Assembly: GCA_029553955.1 (NCBI GenBank)
Contig: JAKPJZ010000121.1
Coordinates: 49,763 to 113,762 of the forward strand
DNA from: Chloroflexota bacterium
GTDB taxonomy: Bacteria > Chloroflexota > Anaerolineae > SpSt-313
Direction of reading: 5' to 3'
DNA length: 64,000 bases
Part shown: positions 57,453-64,000 of the stretch, piece by piece
How positions within the stretch are numbered: position 1 is the first letter of the stretch
Layout: each line of letters begins with the position of its first letter
Made by a program: the position numbers and the translations under genes
Notes under the pieces: model-generated
The model's input: only the letters and a program-made list of their open reading frames with translations
Databases searched by the model: none
Told to the model about the DNA's origin: nothing

Positions 57453-58808
57453 CTGCTGGTCCACCTCGTACTTGCCCTGGACGCCCTTGACCGGCGCGCC
57501 CCTGAGCCAGTAGAGGCTGCCGAACATGCCGGCGAGGCGCTGCGCCTGCTGTGGGTAGCGGTCGATGAGGTTGGTGCGCTCGCCGGGGTCGTCCTGCAGG
57601 TTGTAGAGCTCGTCGGGCCGGCCCTCGGGCCGGCGGATGTAGCTCCACACCTTGTCGCGCACGCAGCGGTCGGGCGCTTCGTGGTAACCGGCGATGATGG
57701 CCTCGCGGCCGTCGGCGGCCTGGCCGCGGATGAGCGGCAAGAGGCTGCGGCCCGGCAGCGCGTCGAGGTTGTTGCCCAGGCCCAGCGCGTCGAGCACGGT
57801 GGGCAGCACGTCGTGGAAGGAGGCCAGGGCATCGAGCCTGCGGCCGCCGTAACGCCCGCCGGGGAAGCGCATGACGCAGGGCACCTTGAGCAGCTCGCTG
57901 TAGAGGCGGTCGCCCCCCTTGAGGAACTTGCCGTGCTCGGCCAGCGGGTGGCCGTGATCGGCGATGAACACGATCAGCGACTGGTCGTAGAGCCCTGCCT
58001 CCTCCAGCCGCGCCAGCAGCGCGCCCAGGTAGTGGTCCACATAGGCGCACTCGCCGGCATAGAGGCCACGGATGTAGGCCATCTCGGCCTCGCTAAAGTG
58101 CGCCGAGGCCGGGCCGCCCGGCGGCAGGATCAGCTTTTTGCCGCGATAGCCGGGGTCGGTGAAGCGGTCGAACTCGTGCGGCGGCAGCCACGGCTCGTGG
58201 GGGTCGAAGGAGTCGACCCACATGAAGAGCGGCCGCTCCCCAGGTGCATTGGCCGCCGCCCAATCGCCTGCGAGCCGCGACAAGCGGGCGCAGTAATAGT
58301 CGTCAGCCGTCTCGAGGTCTTCGAGGTTCTGCAGCGCGTGCTCCACCAGGCGTCGCCACTCGGGCGGGTAGCTGGGCTGGCAATAGTCATCGAGCTTGAA
58401 GCGCTGGAGCGGCGCCGAGCGATAGTTGTCGTATTCTTGGCCGCGCACCCACTCGAAGGTGCGAAAGCCGCGGTGCAGGTTCATACCGGGCCGGGCATAG
58501 TGATAGTTGTCGCTGAACATCCCCGTGAGGTAGCCCTCATCGCTGAGGATCTCGGCGAGCGAGCGGTCCTCGGGGGCCAGCGGCTGCCAGCCGCGATCGA
58601 CGAGGGTGCGCTCGCCGGTCAGCCAGCAGGTGCGCACCGGGATGGTGGGCAACCCCTCGGGATAGCAGTTGTCGAAGGCCACCCCCTCGCGCGCCAACCG
58701 GTCGAGGTGCGGCGTGGGGCAAGGCGCGTGGGGGTTGTAGAAGCGCATGTGGTCCTGGCGAAACGAGTCCATGATCAGGAAGATGACGTTGGGGCGCGAT
58801 GTGGGCAT
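57450..58808 (-). CDS. Sulfatase-fold hydrolase with Thr at the formylglycine position
   Basis: 452 residues of the alkaline-phosphatase/sulfatase superfamily. RPNVIFLIMDSFRQDHMRFY supplies the first metal ligands, DSFDPHEPWLPP the middle motif and FIADHGHPLAEHGKFLKGG the later ligands. The sulfatase signature C/S-x-P-x-R is TIPVR here, with Thr55 where Cys or Ser is converted to formylglycine. It may therefore act as a phosphodiesterase or phosphonate-type hydrolase using Thr as nucleophile, or be inactive as a sulfatase. ATG 58808 follows GGAGG. No signal peptide is present. Confidence 0.9.
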   Translation of the reverse strand: MPTSRPNVIFLIMDSFRQDHMRFYNPHAPCPTPHLDRLAREGVAFDNCYPEGLPTIPVRTCWLTGERTLVDRGWQPLAPEDRSLAEILSDEGYLTGMFSDNYHYARPGMNLHRGFRTFEWVRGQEYDNYRSAPLQRFKLDDYCQPSYPPEWRRLVEHALQNLEDLETADDYYCARLSRLAGDWAAANAPGERPLFMWVDSFDPHEPWLPPHEFDRFTDPGYRGKKLILPPGGPASAHFSEAEMAYIRGLYAGECAYVDHYLGALLARLEEAGLYDQSLIVFIADHGHPLAEHGKFLKGGDRLYSELLKVPCVMRFPGGRYGGRRLDALASFHDVLPTVLDALGLGNNLDALPGRSLLPLIRGQAADGREAIIAGYHEAPDRCVRDKVWSYIRRPEGRPDELYNLQDDPGERTNLIDRYPQQAQRLAGMFGSLYWLRGAPVKGVQGKYEVDQQ

Positions 58809-59062
58809 GGATACCTCCGTTGTCTCCGGCCGTGGTCTTGCTGTGGGGGGAGTGTACACCGCTTCGGCGTTTTCGGCGAAAACCGGAGCGAGGCCGGTTC
58901 ATACTTCATCGCTTTCAGCAGTTGGTGGGCGCTGCTCCACGACGCCACGGCCTTTGTGCCCCCAAGAGCGTCGTGCACGCGCTGCGCAAGCCCGACCCCA
59001 GCCTTTGCCGTCAAGGCCACGTTGGAGGTTGCTTCGCTGCGGCAGTTGAGTAACTTCCCGTT
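58809..59062. other. Intergenic region between sulfatase-fold gene and hydrogenase promoter
   Basis: I see no coding frame with a ribosome site. Part of it is worn repeat sequence of the TGTCATTGCGAG family (near 59015). Confidence 0.5.
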
Positions 59063-59100
59063 TGTCATTGCGAGGAGGCTGCAGCCTCCTCGCAATGACA
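59063..59100. repeat. Loopless palindrome, TGTCATTGCGAG family, copy 5
   Basis: TGTCATTGCGAGGAGGCTG is followed directly by its perfect complement, 19 + 19 nt. A further CGCAATGACAGG word lies at 59149. Confidence 0.9.
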
Positions 59101-59182
59101 GCAGTAGTCTCTGTGCTTGCACATGCCGCGCGGCGGCATGGGATACTCGCAATGACAGGCCGAGCAGTTGCACTGCGGTCAC

Positions 59183-59211
59183 TTGACATCGCCACCAGCT
59201 TGACGCATAAT
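59183..59211 (+). promoter_or_regulatory. Promoter of the hydrogenase operon
   Basis: A perfect TTGACA at 59183-59188 and CATAAT at 59206-59211, spaced 17 nt. Confidence 0.75.
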
Positions 59212-59220
59212 TAGGGTCGC

Positions 59221-59238
59221 TTGTGAAATACTGCACAA
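59221..59238. promoter_or_regulatory. Rex-type operator
   Basis: TTGTGAAATACTGCACAA matches the inverted-repeat pattern TTGTGAAA-N-TTTCACAA of Rex sites in outer positions, with two departures in the right half. It begins 10 nt after the -10 box, where a bound repressor would block transcription. Rex lets go of DNA when NADH is high. Confidence 0.65.
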
Positions 59239-59276
59239 AGTGTACGTACAAGTACCAGGAAACGAATACGGAGCCC

Positions 59277-59304
59277 AGACGCCCCCTTTGCGCTGGGGGC
59301 GTCT
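59277..59304 (+). terminator. Leader hairpin of the hydrogenase operon
   Basis: A perfect 10-bp stem AGACGCCCCC/GGGGGCGTCT with an 8-nt loop, followed by GCTTTGTC. The T run is poor, so it may attenuate or stabilise rather than terminate. Confidence 0.5.
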
Positions 59305-59329
59305 GCTTTGTCACGGGAGATGAGCTGAG

Positions 59330-59866
59330 GTGAGAGAACAACTGCAGGACGCCTGCGAGCAACAGGCCGCAGGCCGCAACATGCTCGTGACCGTCGAGTG
59401 CATCCTGGCGCGGCACGGCTACAAGCGCTCGGAGCTCATCGCCATGCTGCAGGATATCCAGGAGTCATTCCACTACCTGCCGGAGGAGGCGCTGAACTAC
59501 CTGGCCACGGCGCTGGGCGTCTCGCCGAGCACGGTATTCGGTGTGGCGACCTTTTATGCCCAGTTCTCGCTGGACCCCAAGGGCAAGTACCTGGTGCGCG
59601 TGTGCGACGGCACGGCGTGCCATGTCAAGAATTCGCAGCGCATCTACGACCGGCTGATCAAAAAGCTCAAGCTGCAGGGCGGCCGGCTGACGACCGCCGA
59701 CGGCCTGTTCACCCTCGAGACGGTGGCCTGCCTCGGCGCCTGCGGCATTGCGCCGGTGATGGTCGTGAACGACACGGTGCACCCACAGATGACGCCCGAG
59801 GCGGCCGAGCTGATCGTCGATGCGCTGATGAAGCGCGAGGCCGAGCCAGCGGCGGAGGTTGCCTAG
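59330..59866 (+). CDS. hydC: NAD-linked hydrogenase subunit HydC (NuoE-like)
   Basis: 178 residues, the 24-kDa thioredoxin-fold [2Fe-2S] subunit. LPEEALNYLATALGVSPSTVFGVATFYAQF is the NuoE signature. The cluster ligands are CDGTAC and CLGAC (Cys-X4-Cys and Cys-X3-Cys). It passes electrons between the flavin of HydB and the rest of the complex. GTG 59330 follows GGAGATGAG; ATG 59381 is an alternative. First gene of the operon. Confidence 0.93.
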   Translation: MREQLQDACEQQAAGRNMLVTVECILARHGYKRSELIAMLQDIQESFHYLPEEALNYLATALGVSPSTVFGVATFYAQFSLDPKGKYLVRVCDGTACHVKNSQRIYDRLIKKLKLQGGRLTTADGLFTLETVACLGACGIAPVMVVNDTVHPQMTPEAAELIVDALMKREAEPAAEVA

Positions 59867-59892
59867 CAGCCTGGCCAAGCCCCAGGCCGTCG

Positions 59893-59953
59893 CCGGGTAT
59901 CTCGCTCCGCCGCCCCCCGGCTCCAACCTGGGGCGGCGGAGCGAGATACCCGG
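59893..59953. repeat. Hairpin between hydC and hydB
   Basis: Perfect 24-nt arms, 59893-59916 and 59930-59953, with a 13-nt loop. It lies inside the operon and could protect the hydC message or lower read-through. Confidence 0.85.
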
Positions 59954-60012
59954 TCGGCCCCGTGTGCCGGCAGGCTGGCAGAGGCCACGATCATAACTGT
60001 GGAAGGTAACGA

Positions 60013-61893
60013 ATGATTGCGACGAACACCGAACTGAAGCAAGCACAGCAGGAATATGCCGCCTGCCTGGCGCGCGAGCGCGTGCGCATCCTGGTGTGCG
60101 CCGGCACGGGCTGCATCGCCAACGGTTCGCTGCGCATCTATGAAGAGCTGGTGCGCCTGGCCGAGGAGCACGGCGGCCTGGTCGATATCGACCTGCTGCT
60201 GGAAGACGAGCACCGTGAGGGCAGCGCCGTGGTGCAGACCGGCTGCCGCGGCTTTTGCGCCGCCGGCCCACTGGTGCACGTCGAGCCGGCGGGGGTGCTC
60301 TACACCCACGTCAAGGCCGAAGACGCCGCCGAGATCCTGCAGGCGGCCGTGAATGGCACGGTGGTCGAGCGCCTGGTCTACCGCGACCCGGCCTCGGGCG
60401 AGCCCTATGCCCGGCCCGAGGAGTCGCCCTTCTACCGGCGGCAGCAGCGCCAGGTGCTGGATCACTGCGGCTCGATCGACCCCCAGAGCATCGAGGAGTA
60501 CATCGCCGGCGGCGGCTACCAGGCGCTGGCCAAGGCGCTGAGCGGCATGGCGCCCGAAGAGGTCTGCCGCGAGGTGCTGGCCTCGGGCCTGCGCGGCCGC
60601 GGCGGCGCCGGCTTCCCGACCGGGAAAAAGTGGGAGTTTGCCCGGGTGCAGGAGACGACGCCCAAGTACGTCATCTGTAACGGCGACGAGGGCGACCCCG
60701 GCGCATTCATGAACCGCAGCCTGATGGAGGGCGACCCCCATCGCGTGTTGGAGGGCATGATCATCGCCGGCTTTGCCATCGGCGCCGGCGAGGGTGTGTT
60801 CTATGTGCGCGCCGAGTACCCGCTGGCCGTGCAGCGCCTGCGCACCGCCATCGCCCGCGCCGAGGAGAAGGGCCTGCTGGGCGAGAACATCCTGGGCAGC
60901 GGGTTCAGCTTCCATGCGCGGGTGAAGGAGGGCGCCGGCGCCTTTGTGTGCGGCGAGGAGACGGCGCTCCTGGCCTCGGCCGAGGGTGAGCGCGGTATGC
61001 CGCGGCCCAAACCGCCCTTCCCGGCGGTCGCGGGGCTCTACAACCAGCCGACGATCATCAACAACGTCGAGACGCTGGGCAACGTGGCGGCGATCATCCG
61101 CAACGGCGCCCAGTGGTTCCGCGATACCGGCACCGAAAAGAGCGCCGGCACCAAGACCTTTGCCCTCACCGGCAAGGTGCGCAACACCGGCCTGGTGGAG
61201 GTGCCCCTGGGCATGACGCTCGGCGAGATGGTCTACGACATCGGCGGCGGCATCCCCGGCGACAAGAAGCTCAAGGCGGTGCAGATCGGCGGGCCTTCGG
61301 GCGGCTGCCTGCCCGAGGAGCTGCTGGACCTGCCGCTCGATTACGACTCGCTGCAGGCCAAGGGCGCCATGGTCGGCTCCGGCGGCCTGGTGGTGATCGA
61401 CGAGGACAACTGCATCGTCGAAGTCGCGCGCTTTTTCATGCAGTTCATCCAGAACGAGTCGTGCGGCAAGTGCGTGGCCTGCCGCGAAGGCACCAAGCAG
61501 ATGCTGGCCCTGCTGCAAAAGATTGTCGACGGCAAGGCGACGCTGGAGGACCTGGACCTGCTCGAAGAGTTGGCCCTGGTGGTGAGAGACGCCTCGCTGT
61601 GCGGCCTGGGCAAGACGGCGTCGAACCCGGTGCTCAGCACCCTGCGCTACTTCCGCGAGGAGTACCTGGCACACGTGCGAGATCGCACCTGCCCGGCCGG
61701 CGTCTGCGCGGCGTTCCGGCACTACTACATTGACGCCAGCAAGTGTAAGGGCTGCTCGCGTTGCGCCAAGGCCTGCCCGGCCGGCGCGATCACGGGCGAG
61801 CTGAAAAAGCCCTATGTGATCGACCAAACCAAATGTGCCCACTGCGGCGCCTGCGTGGAGACGTGTCGCTTCGGGGCGGTGGAGGAGAGATAG
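60013..61893 (+). CDS. hydB: NAD-linked hydrogenase subunit HydB (NuoF-like, with ferredoxin domain)
   Basis: 626 residues. Residues 1-120 are a thioredoxin-like [2Fe-2S] domain (CAGTGC and CRGFC). The NuoF core follows: FMN site GLRGRGGAGFPTGKKW and NADH site NGDEGDPGAFMNR. The [4Fe-4S] motif is SCGKCVACREG plus LCGLG. The C-terminus has two [4Fe-4S] ferredoxin motifs, CKGCSRCAKACP and CAHCGACVETCRF. It holds the flavin where NADH is used and, in bifurcating complexes, where ferredoxin and NAD electrons meet. The start at ATG 60013 follows GGAAGG. Confidence 0.96.
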   Translation: MIATNTELKQAQQEYAACLARERVRILVCAGTGCIANGSLRIYEELVRLAEEHGGLVDIDLLLEDEHREGSAVVQTGCRGFCAAGPLVHVEPAGVLYTHVKAEDAAEILQAAVNGTVVERLVYRDPASGEPYARPEESPFYRRQQRQVLDHCGSIDPQSIEEYIAGGGYQALAKALSGMAPEEVCREVLASGLRGRGGAGFPTGKKWEFARVQETTPKYVICNGDEGDPGAFMNRSLMEGDPHRVLEGMIIAGFAIGAGEGVFYVRAEYPLAVQRLRTAIARAEEKGLLGENILGSGFSFHARVKEGAGAFVCGEETALLASAEGERGMPRPKPPFPAVAGLYNQPTIINNVETLGNVAAIIRNGAQWFRDTGTEKSAGTKTFALTGKVRNTGLVEVPLGMTLGEMVYDIGGGIPGDKKLKAVQIGGPSGGCLPEELLDLPLDYDSLQAKGAMVGSGGLVVIDEDNCIVEVARFFMQFIQNESCGKCVACREGTKQMLALLQKIVDGKATLEDLDLLEELALVVRDASLCGLGKTASNPVLSTLRYFREEYLAHVRDRTCPAGVCAAFRHYYIDASKCKGCSRCAKACPAGAITGELKKPYVIDQTKCAHCGACVETCRFGAVEER

Positions 61894-61895
61894 TT

Positions 61896-63902
61896 ATGGC
61901 TGGATACGTGACCATCGACGACACCAAGGTGCCCATCGAAGGCCAGCGCAACCTGCTCGAGATGGTGCGCCAGGCCGGCATCGACCTGCCGACCTTTTGC
62001 TACCATTCCGAGCTGAGCATCTATGGCGCCTGTCGCATGTGCGTGGTCGAAGACGCACGCGGCCAGGTGGTCAGCTCCTGCTCCACGCCGCCGGCCGACG
62101 GCATGGCCATCCGCACCAACACGCCGCGGCTGATGCACATCCGGCGCATGATGCTCGAGCTGTACCTGGCGAACCACTGCCGCGACTGCACCACCTGCGC
62201 CAAGAACGGCAACTGCAAGCTGCAGGAGCTGTGCGCCCGCTTCGGCGTCGATAGAGTGCGCTTCCCGGCGCGCCAGCCGACGGAGGCGCTGGACCTCTCG
62301 ACGCCGGGCCTGGTGCGCGACAACAACAAGTGCATCCTCTGTGGCGACTGTGTGCGCATGTGCACCGAGGTGCAGGGTATCGGCGCCATCGGCTTTGCCT
62401 ACCGCGGCTCACAGGCGCGGGTGACGCCGGCCTACAACCGCACCCTGGGTGAGGTCAACTGCGTCACCTGCGGCCAGTGCGCCGCCGTCTGCCCCACCGG
62501 GGCGCTGACGGTGCGCTCGGAGGCCGACAAGGTGTGGGCGGCGCTGCGCAACCCGCAGAAGCACGTCGTCGTGCAGACGGCGCCCGCGGTGCGCGTGGCC
62601 ATCGGCGAGGCCTTTGGCCTCGAGCCGGGGGCCATCTCGACCGGCCAGATGGTGGGGGCGCTGCGGCGCCTGGGCTTTGCCCGTATCTTTGACACCAGCT
62701 TTGCCGCCGACCTGACGACCATCGAGGAGACAAACGAGTTCATCGCCCGCCTGCAGCGCCATGAGCGGCTGCCGCAGTTCACGTCGTGCTGCCCGGCCTG
62801 GGTCCAGGCGGCCGAGCAGTACTACCCGGAAAAGCTGGAGCAGCTCTCGACTTGCCGCTCGCCGCAGCAGATGTTCGGCTCGGTGCTGAAAAAGCACTAT
62901 ACGCGGCAGGAGGGCGTCGACCCGGCGGACCTCTTTGTGGTCTCGGTCATGCCCTGCACGGCGAAAAAGTTCGAGGCCGAGCGCCCCGAGTTCGCCGACG
63001 ACGGCCGGCGCGACGTGGACGCCGTGTTGACGACGCAGGAGCTGGCGCGCATGATCAAGGCAGCCGGCATCATCTTTGGCGAGGTGGAAGAGGACTCGTA
63101 CGACACGCCCTTTGGCCTGGCGACCGGCGCGGGCGTGATCTATGGCGCCTCGGGCGGCGTGGCCACGGCGGTGGTGCGCGAGGCCACCTACCTGCTCACC
63201 GGCCGGCGCGTCACCGAGCTGGCGCTGCAGCCGGCGCCCGGCCTGCCCGGCGTGATGCAGGCCGAGCTGGACATCGCCGAGCGCCCGGTGCGCCTGGCCG
63301 TGGTCAGCGGTCTGGGCAACACGCGCCGCCTGCTCGCCGCCATGGATGACGGCACAGCGGCCTACGACATCGTCGAGATCATGGCCTGCCCCGGCGGCTG
63401 CGCGGGCGGCGGCGGCCAGCCGCTGCCCAACGAGACGGCGCAGCGCACGCAGCGGGCACGCGGCCTGCGCACCGCCGACAAGCGGCAGCAACTGCGCCTG
63501 GCGCAGGACAACGTGCTGGTGCAAGAGCTTTACCGTGGCTGGCTGGGCGAGCCCAACGGCCACACGGCGCACCAGGCGCTGCACACGAGCTATGGCCACC
63601 GCCGCCGCATCGCCGCCGAGGCTGCGGGCCGGCAGGCGCCGCAGGTCGAGATCAAGGCCTGCGTCGGCACAAGCTGCTACCTGCACGGCGCGCGCGACGT
63701 GCTGCGCCGCTTGAGCGAAGAGCTCGAGCGGCGTGGCATCGAGGCCACGGTCGAGCTGCAAGGGGCCTTCTGCCTCGAACGCTGCGACCGCGGGCCCAAC
63801 GTGGTCATCAACGGCCGCGAGTACAACCACGTCCGCGAACAAGACGTACCCGAGCTGCTGCAACAAGCGCTCGCCGAGGCCGTGCCGCAGCCCCAACACT
63901 AG
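61896..63902 (+). CDS. hydA: [FeFe]-hydrogenase catalytic subunit HydA, trimeric NAD-linked type
   Basis: 668 residues. N-terminal [2Fe-2S] (Cys35, 46, 49, 62), a His-ligated [4Fe-4S] (His94, Cys98, 101, 107) and two [4Fe-4S] ferredoxin motifs (Cys146-156 and Cys189-199) lead to the H-cluster domain. The latter has L1 FTSCCPAW (Cys298-299), L2 MPCTAKKFEAER (Cys354) and L3 MACPGGCAGGGGQP (Cys498, Cys502), all intact. A C-terminal thioredoxin-like [2Fe-2S] domain (Cys589, 594, 626, 630) matches the Thermotoga-type bifurcating HydA. GGAGGAG precedes ATG 61896. The maturases HydE, HydF and HydG are not in the window. Confidence 0.97.
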   Translation: MAGYVTIDDTKVPIEGQRNLLEMVRQAGIDLPTFCYHSELSIYGACRMCVVEDARGQVVSSCSTPPADGMAIRTNTPRLMHIRRMMLELYLANHCRDCTTCAKNGNCKLQELCARFGVDRVRFPARQPTEALDLSTPGLVRDNNKCILCGDCVRMCTEVQGIGAIGFAYRGSQARVTPAYNRTLGEVNCVTCGQCAAVCPTGALTVRSEADKVWAALRNPQKHVVVQTAPAVRVAIGEAFGLEPGAISTGQMVGALRRLGFARIFDTSFAADLTTIEETNEFIARLQRHERLPQFTSCCPAWVQAAEQYYPEKLEQLSTCRSPQQMFGSVLKKHYTRQEGVDPADLFVVSVMPCTAKKFEAERPEFADDGRRDVDAVLTTQELARMIKAAGIIFGEVEEDSYDTPFGLATGAGVIYGASGGVATAVVREATYLLTGRRVTELALQPAPGLPGVMQAELDIAERPVRLAVVSGLGNTRRLLAAMDDGTAAYDIVEIMACPGGCAGGGGQPLPNETAQRTQRARGLRTADKRQQLRLAQDNVLVQELYRGWLGEPNGHTAHQALHTSYGHRRRIAAEAAGRQAPQVEIKACVGTSCYLHGARDVLRRLSEELERRGIEATVELQGAFCLERCDRGPNVVINGREYNHVREQDVPELLQQALAEAVPQPQH

Positions 63903-64000
63903 CCTAGAGTCAGAGAGGGGGTTGGGGGTGCACCGGCCCTGGCTCGCCCCGCGGGGCGAGCCAGGGCCGGTGCACCCCCAACCCCCTCTCTGACTCTAGG
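63903..64000. repeat. Loopless perfect 98-nt palindrome after hydA, core CCCGCGGG
   Basis: Arms 63903-63951 and 63952-64000 are 49 nt each and perfectly complementary. It begins at the base after the hydA stop and reaches exactly to the window end, so it could extend further. Confidence 0.95.

Noticed and set aside
59863..61842. Long minus-strand frame opposite hydB
   Set aside because: The plus strand encodes intact NuoF and ferredoxin motifs; the antisense product has no recognisable family.
62409..63899. Long minus-strand frame opposite hydA
   Set aside because: Shadow of the hydrogenase gene, with biased composition.

Overview
The window is GC-rich bacterial chromosome carrying about 57 protein genes on both strands and no rRNA, tRNA, CRISPR array, transposase or phage gene that I can see. 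The best guess is a Chloroflexota bacterium of the Anaerolineae type, probably anaerobic or facultative. The grounds are the mix of a DUF5317 protein, a STAND/BTAD regulator, an Os1348-like small protein, a QueH-type queuosine enzyme, an NADH-linked [FeFe]-hydrogenase and many intergenic inverted repeats. This is an inference from gene content, not from a phylogenetic marker.

Layout. 1-9.8 kb: a methyltransferase cut by the window edge, thioredoxin reductase with a DUF1858 redox protein and an alpha/beta hydrolase, a very large reverse-strand fusion of two ABC permeases with an M28-peptidase-like domain, and an ECF sigma factor with its zinc-finger anti-sigma partner. 10-18.3 kb: an endonuclease III homologue, small membrane or zinc-ribbon proteins, YccF and SPFH membrane proteins, ribosomal protein L9, and a reverse-strand set ending with DUF5317. 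18.3-31 kb: a STAND-TPR-BTAD regulator, a YdjC-like deacetylase, FtsH, a hot-dog thioesterase, three tandem NTF2-like paralogues, a DUF697 GTPase and a penicillin-acylase-family hydrolase. 31-38.5 kb: a histidine operon hisZ-G-D-C-B-A-F-I-E behind a strong promoter, but without hisH. 39.9-46.2 kb: a surface-polysaccharide cluster (three GT4 and one GT2 glycosyltransferase plus a MurJ-like flippase). 46.4-53 kb: dnaN-recF, rsmG, and ruvB-queH-DUF2905. 53-58.8 kb: an ATP-grasp protein, FGGY and PfkB sugar kinases, a Cys-rich small protein and a sulfatase-fold enzyme. 59.2-63.9 kb: a three-gene [FeFe]-hydrogenase operon (hydC-hydB-hydA) of the NAD-linked trimeric type.

How genes work together. 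The hydrogenase operon has a clear sigma-70 promoter followed at once by an 18-nt near-consensus Rex operator, so its expression is probably tied to NADH/NAD+ ratio. That fits a complex that consumes or regenerates NADH while making or using H2. The his genes cover the pathway from ATP + PRPP to histidinol phosphate and its oxidation, except for the glutaminase HisH and a histidinol-phosphate phosphatase, which must be elsewhere. ruvB and queH are translationally coupled, and the QueH protein has an added N-terminal domain resembling the PLMP/RRXRR domain of IscB-type proteins.

The most striking non-coding feature is the density of long inverted repeats. Most gaps over about 100 bp carry one. 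At least five families recur (TGTCATTGCGAG-type, GTAGCCTAGCCCC-type, GCGTAAT-heptamer hairpins, CCGCAGAGG/CACGAAGG-type and CCTGACAGGT-type). In addition there are three loopless palindromes of 78-98 nt that share only a CCCGCGGG core. Several sit between convergent genes, where they may end transcription from both sides.
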